Positions 41,558 through 51,557 are shown, counted from the stretch's first letter. The stretch: 64,000 nucleotides of DNA from Flavobacteriales bacterium (GCA_018402085.1 JAGYJM010000002.1:3053501-3117500), one strand, 5' to 3'. Numbers and translations: made by a program. Notes: generated by a model not told the origin, from the sequence alone.

Positions 41558-42144
41558 ATCTTTATTATGACCCGGGGCAAACACCCCTCGATGATAATGA
41601 AATTGATGGCCTGCGCATTCCCTCGATCACGACGAAAGGAGAACTCGATGAGTTTGAGCAAAACAACATAGAAGATGCACTACAATGGCTCGCTGGGAAG
41701 AAATTCACCGCTCAACAGGTATGCAACGAGAACTTCGTGTGCCGGCTGCACAAAGAAATGTTTGGTCAGGTCTGGCGCTGGGCCGGAAAATATCGAAGAA
41801 CAGAGAAGAACCTTGGTATCAAGTCTTTTCAGGTACCAATCGCTACCCGAACACTTTGTGACGACGTGCTCTATTGGGTCAACTCAGCGACTTATCCTCC
41901 GGATGAGATTTCCATTCGTTTTAAGCACCGAATCGTGAGCATACATTGCTTTCCTAATGGGAATGGTCGGCACAGTCGCTTGCTGGCAGATGTAATCGCT
42001 GAAAAAATATTCCATCGTCCGCCCTTCAGTTGGGGTGCAGTAAACCTATCGAATCCCTCTTCTATGCGTCAATCGTACATTACCGCCCTTCGAAAAGCCG
42101 ATCAAGGAAACTACGATGACCTCATTTCATTCGCAAGAAGCTAA
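41548..42144 (+). CDS. Mobile mystery protein B, Fic-domain protein
   Basis: A 198-residue Fic protein. The active-site motif is HCFPNGNGRHSRLLAD, a variant of HPFxxGNGRxxR with Cys in place of Pro; the catalytic His and the NGR are intact. Upstream, FVCRLHKEMFGQVWRWAGKYR is the usual flap/helix region, and FSWGAVNLSN lies downstream. Fic enzymes add AMP or related groups to target proteins. With protein A this makes a toxin-antitoxin-like pair. No inhibitory S/TxxxE(G/N) helix is obvious, so protein A may supply inhibition. Confidence 0.9.
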   Translation: MGLDLYYDPGQTPLDDNEIDGLRIPSITTKGELDEFEQNNIEDALQWLAGKKFTAQQVCNENFVCRLHKEMFGQVWRWAGKYRRTEKNLGIKSFQVPIATRTLCDDVLYWVNSATYPPDEISIRFKHRIVSIHCFPNGNGRHSRLLADVIAEKIFHRPPFSWGAVNLSNPSSMRQSYITALRKADQGNYDDLISFARS

Positions 42145-42481
42145 TAGGTGAAGATCCCTATCATTCGGCTTATAAGACAGGCCTCGGGTACCAGGCGGCA
42201 AACGGCGGGCTCGCTCTCAATAACACCCGGAACTACAGGCGCCCAGCGCTCTTTGGTGTTCTATGCTCATCTGCGGTTAGCGGGGGCAGCAATCTGTTAT
42301 TGGCACCGCTAATCGCATCCGCCGCTTCTGCGGCGATAAAAGCTGTTAGATAAAGCTACACGCCGATAAATGTGCCGAGGGTTTCATGCTCGCCGTTCCT
42401 TTCAAACCGTCAAACGACAAGTTGGTGAAACTGTTTCTACATTCTTGTATATTCGCCGCTTAAATCATATAATATCTACCC
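42145..42481. other. Intergenic region with family A hairpin
   Basis: No gene. Contains a family A hairpin (42316-42335) preceded by a longer imperfect dyad (GCGGTTAGCGG..CACCGCTAATCGC, 42275-42315). A TATATTCG box at 42448-42455 may drive the lipoprotein gene. Confidence 0.5.
42316..42335 (-). repeat. Family A hairpin, intergenic
   Basis: Minus strand CGCCGCAGAAGCGGCGGATG, identical to the copy inside the gene at 54692-54711. Confidence 0.75.
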
Positions 42482-42766
42482 ATGAAGAAGTTCAACATCA
42501 CATTCGTTGTTGCCATGGTTTTCTCATTCTTCGCCGTTGCATGCGGTGGTTCTGGTGAAAGCACTGACAACGCAGACCAGACTCAGGAAGAAACAACGAC
42601 TCAGTCAGAAACCGATGCCACGCAAGGCGAAGCTCAGGCTGACGAAGAGATCACAGAGCAAGAGGAGATGGCTACAGAAGAAGCGGCTTCTGACAGCACT
42701 GCGACTGAAGAAAGCCATAGCGAAGGCGCTGAGCACCCATCTGGTGGCAGCGAGCACCCGAACTAA
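42482..42766 (+). CDS. Small acidic lipoprotein
   Basis: A 94-residue protein with signal MKKFNITFVVAMVFSFFAVACGG (lipobox FAVAC, Cys21) and a mature part of low complexity, mostly Glu, Thr, Ala, Ser and Gln, ending in a His-containing EHPSGGSEHPN. No domain recognised. Probably outer-membrane anchored. A strong terminator follows 24 bp downstream. Confidence 0.75.
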   Translation: MKKFNITFVVAMVFSFFAVACGGSGESTDNADQTQEETTTQSETDATQGEAQADEEITEQEEMATEEAASDSTATEESHSEGAEHPSGGSEHPN

Positions 42767-42779
42767 GTTCAGCACTCGC

Positions 42780-44150
42780 TTACAATGCTGCCTCCTTCAG
42801 TCTTTGAAAACTGAAGGAGGTTTTTGTTTGCACCTTTTTGCCATTTACTTCAAGCAAGGGGTAAGCGAAAAACGGAATAGCGCCTGAAGCGGGCAGGGGT
42901 TCAGGACGAAGGTCTCGTCCGCGGCTTAATTCAATGCGGTTTGCCGGATGGTGTCCGAAGTAGTAGGTTGACAGCGCGCTGTACTTATCTGCCTCACTCA
43001 GGTCAACCGGCCACCACTTGCCCTCAGCATAAAACTCGGCCCAGCAATGATAACCATTCACGCCCCCTTCATTCCGCTCTGAAGGGATTGCTGCACCAAT
43101 TGCAAATCTCGCCGGTATGGCAGCACTGCGTGCCAGCGAAAGAAACAGACTGTGAAACTCTGTGCAATTGCCGCTACGGGAGTCACAGGCGAAGTTGGCG
43201 TCTCCCGTGCCATATTCTCCGGCCTTACGGTATCGCACCGTATCAATCACGTAGTCATAAAGTGCGCGTGCCTTCATCAAAGCGGAGTCACTTTCTTTGC
43301 CATTCAGCACACTATCGACAATGGCTGTGAAACGTCCGCCCACCGGAAGCAGCTCACTGCCGCCGAGGTAATCACCGGGATTCACCGCGGTGTCTATCCA
43401 TGCGGGCTTTTCCTGTCGCTTTACTTCATAGACGAGTGAAACCGTTGAGCCACTGTGTTCCGGGCTCAGCCGGGCGTATAAAATTCGATTCCCGAACCGG
43501 GGCTCCGTATACATACTTGTATCTGTTGCCTCTATATGCATTTCGCGGATCGTCACCTGCTGAAAATCATCCGAGGTGGCTATCGGCAGCCACAACCGGG
43601 CACTATCACTAATCTCAGGAAGGGTGGTCTCGTATCGAAAGGTGAAGCGATCTTCTCCTTCAACCACCCCCATGAGACGGTTATCGGATTGGTCGGTGGC
43701 CACGCGTTTCCAGGATTTATCTTTAAGCTGTCGCCAATTGTAGAAAGGTTTGCCGTTGGTCTTGTGTACCGTCGTCTCTGTGACGTCCATCGTTCCGGGA
43801 GCTCCATCGAGGAAGAAGTCAACATCGTACACATCCCCGCTTTCGTCTACGAGATCGACGCAAGCGAAATGTCTCTCCGGACCGAGGTTCGACAGGTACT
43901 CGGTATGTACCCGCACCAATTTCAAGTACATGGTATCTCCTTCGTAAGGCACCGGGAAAAAGCCGTTGTGCTCTGCTTTTACGGAGGCGATATGGGTACG
44001 TATGCCTGCTTCAATGTCTTCAACTGTGGTCTCTCTGGCAGCAGTGCCTTCATCTCGAACTTTTTGCGGTTCCTTATCTGACACTGGATCTGCACCAGTA
44101 GTGCACGCCGCGAGAAGGCTGCATAAGAGAATGAACGGCCGTGAACGCAT
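42780..44150 (-). CDS. Transglutaminase-domain lipoprotein
   Basis: A 456-residue protein from the ATG at 44150, with lipoprotein signal MRSRPFILLCSLLAACTTG (lipobox LLAAC). A beta-rich N-terminal region is followed by a transglutaminase-like domain (about 290-400) with the triad Cys in CDSRSGNCTEFHSLFLSLARSAAIPARFAIG, His in GYHCWAEFYAEGKWWPVD and Asp in that final PVDLSEAD. Such domains act as proteases or cross-linkers; the substrate is unknown. The 3' end converges with the small lipoprotein gene and contains that gene's terminator. A TACCTTTG box lies 15 nt upstream of the start. Confidence 0.87.
   Translation of the reverse strand: MRSRPFILLCSLLAACTTGADPVSDKEPQKVRDEGTAARETTVEDIEAGIRTHIASVKAEHNGFFPVPYEGDTMYLKLVRVHTEYLSNLGPERHFACVDLVDESGDVYDVDFFLDGAPGTMDVTETTVHKTNGKPFYNWRQLKDKSWKRVATDQSDNRLMGVVEGEDRFTFRYETTLPEISDSARLWLPIATSDDFQQVTIREMHIEATDTSMYTEPRFGNRILYARLSPEHSGSTVSLVYEVKRQEKPAWIDTAVNPGDYLGGSELLPVGGRFTAIVDSVLNGKESDSALMKARALYDYVIDTVRYRKAGEYGTGDANFACDSRSGNCTEFHSLFLSLARSAAIPARFAIGAAIPSERNEGGVNGYHCWAEFYAEGKWWPVDLSEADKYSALSTYYFGHHPANRIELSRGRDLRPEPLPASGAIPFFAYPLLEVNGKKVQTKTSFSFQRLKEAAL
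42791..42825 (+). terminator. Terminator of the lipoprotein gene, inside the convergent gene
   Basis: CCTCCTTCAGT / ACTGAAGGAGG 11-bp perfect stem with TTTTT after it. It lies in the last codons of the minus-strand transglutaminase gene. Confidence 0.85.
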
Positions 44151-44253
44151 GGGTTGTGTTTTGCACAAAGGTAAAGGACTTACAGACTTACAGTACAGGG
44201 TCTACCTTGTACTATCGCTCGACCATGAGTCAACTGACCACAAGGCATTCACA

Positions 44254-46116
44254 CTACTTTCTAACCAGAAGAGGAATTGTCTTAACCTCAGCACCTTGTA
44301 ATAGCCGGATAAAATAGTGCCCCTGCGCGAACTCATTCAGCGGCAAGAGAAGGTTTGCCTGGTTGATGGCTCCCTCTTGTAATATACGCCCCTGAAGATC
44401 GCGAAGTACATATACCCCTCCACGCCATGCTTGTCCGCTGACCAACGTGCAACTCTCTGTTGCCGGATTCGGATACACCGTCACACTGTAATCAAGCGTG
44501 TTGTTCACGCCAACCAGGGTCACGTACACTTCAATGCAAACCGCTTCCCCCAGGCAGCCGTCTGCTGAGGTTTCTACGACACAGAGTTCTCCCGCGGCGT
44601 CTGAAACCAACCATTGAACCGCGACCTCAGCCGTACCTTGTCCGCTGATAATTTCACCGCCGGTGACCGTCCATGTATAACTGCTGCCTGCCGTTTCGGT
44701 GTAGCTATAATTCTCGGTAATGGAGGTCTCACTTTCGGAGGCCCCGGTAACCACATAGACCTCAAGGTACTCACAAGAGCCATCATCCAATGTGGCTTCA
44801 GCAAGATAATTGCATGCTTGTGGGTCTGTACACCCCTGAATTTGCGAGACATCACCCACGCGCAAAACAGAAACATCAAAACTGCCGTATGCTTGAGTGA
44901 TGTTTCCATCATTGCCAACATGTTGCCCTGCCAACACATAGCCCTCACCATCTCCGATCATTTGAAATCCACCGTCTCCCATGCTTCCTCCGTAGACCTG
45001 CTCCCATGTTACGTTGTCAGAGGGATCGACCTCCACCAGATAATAATCGCTTCCTCCAATGCCCCCGAGTGAAAAGCTGCCGCTGGTTACACCAAGACAG
45101 ACTATTGTGCCGTCAGCTTTGACAATAACATCTGCCAGTCCATCATCTGACTGCGTACCCACGGCCAATTGGCTAATGATTTCTCCCTCCGGCGTCATCC
45201 TGGCAATTAATCCAAACCGGCTATTCACGCCGAGCACTTCATCATCTTCGTATTTACTCGTACCTACTAAAACGAAATTACCATCGATATCAGGGGCAAT
45301 AGAGGAGATACTGTCATAAAAACTACCGCCGAAGCTCGTGCTCCAGAGCACATTCCCCTCCATGTCTACTTTAAACACCCAAGCATCATCTTCACCCTGG
45401 TTCGTTTCAAGGTCATTATCACTACTCTGGCTGCCTCCAACTACGATGTAACCGCCTTCCGTCTCAATTAGATTGTTCGGCACATCCCAATCAGACCCGC
45501 CGTAGCGGCCGATCCATACAAGAGCGAAATCCGGCGCGAGCTTGATCAAAAATGCATCATCCGCACCAAATGCGTCTCCAAATGCACCATTCATGCTACT
45601 CGTTCTACCTGTCAGCAAGTAGCCACCATCAGAGGTTTGTATGATCGCTTCTCCTTCATCCAATGAATTACCGCCAAAACCATATTGCGCAGTAAGTTCG
45701 AGATCTGCGTTGAAAACGCCTATCCACACATCAGAAGAGCCATTATTACCTGTGGTAACGTCACCATCAGACTCTCCTGCCCTTCCAATTATGGCGACCC
45801 CGCCATTTTCAAGTGCAACAAGATCGTTGCACTGATCAAACCCTGACGAGCCCACAGTCACAACATTCTCAATGTCACCTGTAGGCGAGAGCGCAGCAAG
45901 AAACATATCCCAGTTACCTTGATTGCCCGTGAAAGGGCCGTCAACTGAATTGCTGTATCCGCAAACAAAATAGCCACCATCCTGTCGCACGGCTATGCCA
46001 CCGAAATATTCTGTTTCAGACGCGCCAAGCGTTTGTTGCCAGCTAAGACCTTCAGGTTGCGCTGACACAATGAACACGGCTAATAGAGCACTCACCAGAG
46101 AAAAAACACCTTTCAT
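44254..46116 (-). CDS. Secreted beta-propeller-like protein with T9SS sorting domain
   Basis: A 620-residue protein. Signal peptide MKGVFSLVSALLAVFIVSAQ; then six to seven repeats of about 55 residues of the type GIAVRQDGGYFVCGYSNSVDG..WDMFLAALSPTGDIENVVTVG, a delta-60/propeller pattern; GCTDPQACNYLAEATLDDGSCEY (about residue 430); an Ig/PKD-like module (TSITENYSYTETAGSSYTWTVTGG..); and a T9SS type A domain (VYPNPATESCTLVSG to IPLLVRK). Should be displayed at or released from the cell surface. Start at 46116 gives the signal peptide. Role unknown; propellers often bind ligands or proteins. Confidence 0.88.
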   Translation of the reverse strand: MKGVFSLVSALLAVFIVSAQPEGLSWQQTLGASETEYFGGIAVRQDGGYFVCGYSNSVDGPFTGNQGNWDMFLAALSPTGDIENVVTVGSSGFDQCNDLVALENGGVAIIGRAGESDGDVTTGNNGSSDVWIGVFNADLELTAQYGFGGNSLDEGEAIIQTSDGGYLLTGRTSSMNGAFGDAFGADDAFLIKLAPDFALVWIGRYGGSDWDVPNNLIETEGGYIVVGGSQSSDNDLETNQGEDDAWVFKVDMEGNVLWSTSFGGSFYDSISSIAPDIDGNFVLVGTSKYEDDEVLGVNSRFGLIARMTPEGEIISQLAVGTQSDDGLADVIVKADGTIVCLGVTSGSFSLGGIGGSDYYLVEVDPSDNVTWEQVYGGSMGDGGFQMIGDGEGYVLAGQHVGNDGNITQAYGSFDVSVLRVGDVSQIQGCTDPQACNYLAEATLDDGSCEYLEVYVVTGASESETSITENYSYTETAGSSYTWTVTGGEIISGQGTAEVAVQWLVSDAAGELCVVETSADGCLGEAVCIEVYVTLVGVNNTLDYSVTVYPNPATESCTLVSGQAWRGGVYVLRDLQGRILQEGAINQANLLLPLNEFAQGHYFIRLLQGAEVKTIPLLVRK

Positions 46117-46313
46117 GGATGAAGAATTTTCGTTTGAACTTATACCTATCCAAAATCGCGCCATACTTCCCTCAAGACAATACCTCCGGTAAATTCTAGA
46201 TAGATAATGTTATGATTTTCTTTCTGACCACTCCAAACAGATTCGACGAGGGGTTTCTTTTTTTTGCCTTTCGGGCAACATCCGGCGTTGAATAAAGTGT
46301 GATGTCAAACCCA

Positions 46314-46340
46314 AAAAGCCACCCCTCGGGGTGGCTTTTC
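46314..46340 (-). terminator. Terminator of the next gene (46360-47487)
   Basis: GCCACCCC / GGGGTGGC stem flanked by A and T runs, so usable in both directions; the minus-strand reading follows the T9SS gene stop directly. Confidence 0.8.
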
Positions 46341-46359
46341 ATTAACGCTCTATCTCTTT

Positions 46360-47487
46360 TTACTTCAGAATGACAAGTGAGTGGGAAACCAACTTTTCAC
46401 CATGTCTAATGACCAGCTCGTAACGCCCTGAGGTCAATTCAGAAACATTAAAAACATAAGGGTCTCTATTCACCGTACCCTGCAATACTACCCGGCCTTG
46501 TAAATCGAAGACTTCATACTCACCGGCTAACCACGACCCCACACCTGAGACGGTAACATACATACTCGCCGGGTTCGGAAAGGCCACAATAGCTTCGCCA
46601 TCCTTCTCTTCAACATCAGTTGGTAATACAACAATGTTCTCACATACTTCTTCACCTAAGCATCCCTCTTCACGCGTCTCGGTGACACACAGCTGACCGG
46701 TACCTTGCGTGCCCCAGGTAATAGACACCTCATTGGTCCCTTGACCGGCAGTAATGGCTCCAATTGTAGTACTCCACTGGTATGTGCTTCCCGCGGTTTC
46801 CTGGTAACTATACACCTCACTCGTGAACAACTCCGGCGTCAAATTACCGGTAATCGTGTAGAGCTCAACATACTCGCAACTGCCATTATCAATCGTAGCG
46901 TCTGGAATGTAATTGCAGGCCTGAGGATCTGTACAGCCCAAAATTTCTTCTGATTCCGGCATAATTACAACTGAAATGGCCACAAGCTCGCCTGGGCAAA
47001 GACCGTTTAGGGTTTCGGTGACCGCAATGCTTCCGTTTCCACTTTGGCCCCAAAAAACATCTATTTCAGCTGTACCCTGTCCGGAGGTAATTGCGCCACC
47101 GGTCACAATCCATTCAAATTCGCTTTGGTTTGAACCTGGATAAGAATATGTTTCAGAAGTATACTCTTCTGCAATAACAGCTCCTGAAATCTCGAGTTCC
47201 GGAACGTCCACGGGAGAAAGATAAAAGCCCGGGAAATACAGTTCTAGCTCCTCCCCCGCGCCAAGGAGTTCCAAGGCTTCTAAGGTAATGTTATTGTCGT
47301 TTGCATCAAAGAAAAAGGTGCATGTTAGTGTTTCAGTCAGCAACTTGCTCATAAGCCCTCCTTCGCTGGCAGACGATTTCATTTCTTCAGGTGAATTATC
47401 GATCATTTGCCAGAGTATTTGCTCCGTCTCTTGGGCAAAAAGTCCAAAGCAAGCAACAGTTAAATAAAGTGTAAAAATCGTTTTCAT
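46360..47487 (-). CDS. Secreted Ig/PKD-like protein with T9SS sorting domain
   Basis: A 375-residue protein: signal peptide MKTIFTLYLTVACFGLFAQ, a unique region to about 105, a first Ig/PKD-like module (TSETYSYPGSNQSEFEWIVTGG), GCTDPQACNYIPDATIDNGSCEY, a second module (TSEVYSYQETAGSTYQWSTT), and a T9SS domain (AFPNPASMYVTVSGVG to SHSLVILK). The modules are clearly related to the one in the neighbouring 44254-46116 product, so these are paralogues by partial duplication. Its ATG overlaps the stop of the upstream ligase gene by one base (TAATG), suggesting coupling. Confidence 0.86.
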   Translation of the reverse strand: MKTIFTLYLTVACFGLFAQETEQILWQMIDNSPEEMKSSASEGGLMSKLLTETLTCTFFFDANDNNITLEALELLGAGEELELYFPGFYLSPVDVPELEISGAVIAEEYTSETYSYPGSNQSEFEWIVTGGAITSGQGTAEIDVFWGQSGNGSIAVTETLNGLCPGELVAISVVIMPESEEILGCTDPQACNYIPDATIDNGSCEYVELYTITGNLTPELFTSEVYSYQETAGSTYQWSTTIGAITAGQGTNEVSITWGTQGTGQLCVTETREEGCLGEEVCENIVVLPTDVEEKDGEAIVAFPNPASMYVTVSGVGSWLAGEYEVFDLQGRVVLQGTVNRDPYVFNVSELTSGRYELVIRHGEKLVSHSLVILK

Positions 47488-48977
47488 TATTTAGCGGTTT
47501 TCGTTATTAATTTCACATACCATAGCTCATGTCTCATGTGGGGTGGTACCAATTCTTCCAATTCTTCCCGTGAAAAAGTTCGACCACGCTGCTTCAATTC
47601 AATTAGCTGGTAGGTCACCAAGCGGTTCAGTGCCGGATCATGTGAGAACACCTCCAACAAGGTTCGTTCTTTGGATGGCATCTTTTGCAAGGTAGTCGAC
47701 CCTTGCATGAGCATGCCATATAGATGTTGACTATAGGCCCATGTAAAAAAGAAAAATAGGAGGCTGACGGAGAGTGCATTGGTCACCCATCGCTTGCCAA
47801 GAGATGGTGCATTCTCTACCCGACTAGGAAGAGCCATTGCTGCCAACCATAAAGAAGACAAATGCTCCGCTCGTTCCAATGGAAAGGAAAAGAGAAATAT
47901 TGGCATGGCTATTAAAATTAACCGCCACCGATGACGAAAGTGATAGCCAAAAAGTCCTAAAGCAAGGCAAAAGGGGATCCACCCAAATTCATAAATCCCC
48001 CGAATAAATTCCGAGTGAGGTCTTCGAATAACAAGCTCTTCTTTTCCGATGGCTTGGTTGACAGCCCCCTGTGCGTCAAATTTCCATGACCCTAAACCAT
48101 GACCAAACAAGCTTGCCTCACGAATGGTCCAGCTCCAAATTTCTATGCGCTCTGAGGTGCTAGTTGCAGAACTAAAATTATATCGTAAATCCAAGGCCTT
48201 GATTCCATCTGGAAGTCGGTCAAAAGACTTCTTGTAGGCCTCCCATGGCAGCATTAGGTGGTAGGCCTGTAAGCCCACCAATAAAACAACCACTAGGAGG
48301 CTCATTCTTCGACTCTTGCGATGGCGCCAAAGCTGCGTGAAGAAGATTATAAACCACGCGAGAAGGACTGTAATCAAGGCTGCGCGGGATTGAAATAGCA
48401 GGGTCAAAGCCGTTGCTAAAGCCAGTATGGCGGCACTCGTTTTCAAGGGACGACTATATGCGTTCGCAAATGAGAGCAAAGCGAAACATTCAAGGGCAAT
48501 GTTTCGGTGTGCAAACAGGGGTTGCACCTCATAACTTGAACCATGAGATAAAGAGCCGTAAATAAATACTATCCGTCCTAATAGCAGGATCAAGACACTT
48601 GCATAAAAGCCCCAAAAAACACGTAAAAAATGATGGAACCCTTTCAAGTGAACATGGAGGCATAGGATGAAACTTATTCCAGCCAACACCAAAGCGTCTT
48701 CTATATCCTTTACAAATCCCGAGGCCAGTAGTAAGCAGAGGATAGCCACGACAAGGGCGAATTTTCGATCCAATCGAGCTCTAGTGGTTCGCTCGAACAG
48801 TAGAAACGAAACTCCAAAAAGAAGTGTAACAAACCCTACAGAATGGTGTGGATCGATGGATTCGCCAAAATGCACAAATGGAACCGACAAAATAAAAAGA
48901 AGACCGACACCCAAGGGCCAATATGAAAGCCACCTGCGCTGTAGCAAAAGCGATTGTTGGTTTAACTTCAACGGCAT
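47487..48977 (-). CDS. O-antigen ligase-like (Wzy_C/WaaL) membrane protein
   Basis: A 496-residue polytopic protein with about ten helices in the first 350 residues and the large periplasmic loop of the Wzy_C family: STSERIEIWSWTIREASLFGHGLGSWKFDAQG..VIRRPHSEFIRGIYEFGWI, in which R-x5-W and the H-S-E motif are typical ligase positions. A C-terminal soluble tail with TPR-like helices (SKERTLLEVFSHDPALNRLVTYQLIEL) follows. It may join polymer to lipid or glycosylate proteins. A TACCTTTG box is 5 nt before the ATG. Confidence 0.82.
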   Translation of the reverse strand: MPLKLNQQSLLLQRRWLSYWPLGVGLLFILSVPFVHFGESIDPHHSVGFVTLLFGVSFLLFERTTRARLDRKFALVVAILCLLLASGFVKDIEDALVLAGISFILCLHVHLKGFHHFLRVFWGFYASVLILLLGRIVFIYGSLSHGSSYEVQPLFAHRNIALECFALLSFANAYSRPLKTSAAILALATALTLLFQSRAALITVLLAWFIIFFTQLWRHRKSRRMSLLVVVLLVGLQAYHLMLPWEAYKKSFDRLPDGIKALDLRYNFSSATSTSERIEIWSWTIREASLFGHGLGSWKFDAQGAVNQAIGKEELVIRRPHSEFIRGIYEFGWIPFCLALGLFGYHFRHRWRLILIAMPIFLFSFPLERAEHLSSLWLAAMALPSRVENAPSLGKRWVTNALSVSLLFFFFTWAYSQHLYGMLMQGSTTLQKMPSKERTLLEVFSHDPALNRLVTYQLIELKQRGRTFSREELEELVPPHMRHELWYVKLITKTAK

Positions 48978-48982
48978 ATAAT

Positions 48983-48990
48983 CAAAGGTA
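48983..48990 (-). promoter_or_regulatory. -7 box TACCTTTG of the ligase-like gene
   Basis: Exact consensus with 5 nt to the ATG at 48977. Confidence 0.55.
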
Positions 48991-49133
48991 GGTTTTTCAT
49001 TCGATCATTCCGGATATAGCATATAAACACTTAAGAATTCTAAATGAAATAAGCGACGTGCCCTGCGAAACTCATGACAAATTAAGGATCTTAATAAAAC
49101 TACGCAATCTTTCAGGACAACTAAATGGCTCAT

Positions 49134-49162
49134 AAAAAAAGCCACCCCGCAGGATGGCTTTT
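49134..49162 (-). terminator. Terminator of the frr operon
   Basis: Minus strand AAGCCATCC / GGGGTGGCTT, one mismatch, followed by TTTTTTT. Confidence 0.8.
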
Positions 49163-49182
49163 CACATATCATACAAACGATC

Positions 49183-49746
49183 CTAAACCGTCATAATATC
49201 TTCTTCTTTAACCTTGAGGGTATCATCAACCTTCGAAGAGAAGCGATCAGTCAGCTCTTGCACTTTGGCCTCCGCCGTTTTCACTTCGTCTTCACTCAGC
49301 CCCTCTTTACCGGCGTCTTTGATCATGTCATTCGCGTCTTTTCGCGCATTGCGAATGGAAACTTTTGCATGCTCCCCTTCGGCACGCACCCGCTTGGTAA
49401 GGTCTCGGCGGCGCTCCTCCGTCAATGGCGGAACGTTGATGATAATCACTTCCCCATTGCTCTGCGGATTCAGCCCGAGGTTGGCATTGGTGATTGCCGT
49501 TCCGATCGGATCAAGCATATTTTTCTCCCACGCCTGCACGGTGATGGTACGTGCATCCGGTGTGCTTACATTCGCTACTTGCTTTAGCGGTGTCATGGAT
49601 CCGTAATAATCCACTTTCACGCCATCAAGCATGTTCGGGTGCGCTTTACCGGCGCGAATTTTCTGAAGCTCAGATTCAAGGTGCTGAATCGCTTGTGTCA
49701 TTTGCTCTTTCGCTTCGTCGAGAGCCATTTGTACTTCTTCGCTCAT
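49183..49746 (-). CDS. frr: Ribosome recycling factor
   Basis: A 187-residue factor that splits post-termination ribosomes with EF-G. Motifs: HLESELQKIRAGKAHPNMLDGVKVDYYGSMTPLKQVANVSTPDARTITVQAW, NPQSNGEVIIINVPPLTEERRRDLTKRVRAEGEHAKVSIRNARKD. Start at the ATG at 49746 (MSEEVQM), the conserved beginning. Last gene of the rplM-rpsI-rpsB-tsf-pyrH-frr series. Confidence 0.96.
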   Translation of the reverse strand: MSEEVQMALDEAKEQMTQAIQHLESELQKIRAGKAHPNMLDGVKVDYYGSMTPLKQVANVSTPDARTITVQAWEKNMLDPIGTAITNANLGLNPQSNGEVIIINVPPLTEERRRDLTKRVRAEGEHAKVSIRNARKDANDMIKDAGKEGLSEDEVKTAEAKVQELTDRFSSKVDDTLKVKEEDIMTV

Positions 49747-49810
49747 ATACGCTACAAATTGGAAGCTAAAGTTAGCCGAAATTGTGGTTTCTCTGTTGTG
49801 TTCTTTTTTT

Positions 49811-49830
49811 CGCGGCAAAAGCCGCGGATG
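49811..49830 (+). repeat. Family A hairpin between pyrH and frr
   Basis: CGCGGCAAAAGCCGCGGATG, with arms CGCGGC / GCCGCG different from other copies but perfectly paired. Confidence 0.75.
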
Positions 49831-49886
49831 TCAATAACTGTGCTCCGCCCGAAAAACATACTGCCCTCAGATGCGCAAACGCGCTC

Positions 49887-50729
<843 letters not shown>

Positions 50730-51557
50730 TTAGCTGAGGGTCACGCGGTGAAACGCATGAACCGTCAGTCCTTCTTTCACCTCATTGAGGTAAGACTTGA
50801 TTTGTTTTTTGTTGTCTTTGATAAAGGCCTGCTCTAACAGAGCTGCTTCTTTGAACCACTTATTGACGCGGCCCTGCGCAATTTTATCAGCCATATCTGC
50901 CGGCTTCCCCTCTTGTATGGCGAGTTCGCGGGCAATTTCCATCTCTTTATCGATCAGTTCCTGTGAGATGCTTTCTGGTGAAACCGCAACGGGCGCCATC
51001 GCGGCAACCTGCATGGCCACATCGCGCGTCACATCGGCATCTGCCTGATCACTAAAGCTCACAATGGATGCGAGCTTATTACCCGGGTGGATGTAAGCGA
51101 CTGTTTGCTCACCATCGAGCATGAGGTACTCGGAGAGTTCTATTTTCTCTCCAATGGTACCAATCTGCTCGGTGATTTTTTCTCCGATGGTAAGTACTCC
51201 ACCGTCGTATTTGAGTGCTTTGAGCGCATCCACATCCGCAGGGTTTTCGCTTACTGCGGTGTTGAGAATATTCTCGGCAAGACCTACAAAGTCAGCATTC
51301 TTCGCTACGAAATCAGTTTCGCAGTTCAGAACAATCAACGCCGCATGCTTGCCGTCATCAGACGTTTTCGCAAGCACCACACCCTCAGCAGCCTCGCGAT
51401 CGCTGCGCTTAGCAGCGACCTTCTGGCCTTTTTTACGGAGGATTTCGATTGCCGCTTCTTTGTCACCCTCCGCTTCCTGGAGGGCTTTTTTGCAGTCCAT
51501 CATGCCCGCGCCAGTTGTCTTGCGCAGTTCATTCACTTGTGCTGCAGTGATTTTCAT
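50730..51557 (-). CDS. tsf: Elongation factor Ts
   Basis: A 275-residue nucleotide exchange factor for EF-Tu. N-terminal UBA-like region ITAAQVNELRKTTGAGMMDCKKALQEAEGDKEAAIEILRKKG, then VVLAKTSDDGKHAALIVLNCETDFVAKNADF (the TDFVA motif that contacts EF-Tu) and the C-terminal LLEQAFIKDNKKQIKSYLNEV. Start at the ATG at 51557. Follows rpsB by 89 bp. Confidence 0.96.
   Translation of the reverse strand: MKITAAQVNELRKTTGAGMMDCKKALQEAEGDKEAAIEILRKKGQKVAAKRSDREAAEGVVLAKTSDDGKHAALIVLNCETDFVAKNADFVGLAENILNTAVSENPADVDALKALKYDGGVLTIGEKITEQIGTIGEKIELSEYLMLDGEQTVAYIHPGNKLASIVSFSDQADADVTRDVAMQVAAMAPVAVSPESISQELIDKEMEIARELAIQEGKPADMADKIAQGRVNKWFKEAALLEQAFIKDNKKQIKSYLNEVKEGLTVHAFHRVTLS

Noticed and set aside
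42145-42360. Possible integron attC site (GTTAGAT and GTTAGCG words, long dyad)
   Set aside because: No matching RYYYAAC box at the right distance, and no integrase in the window.
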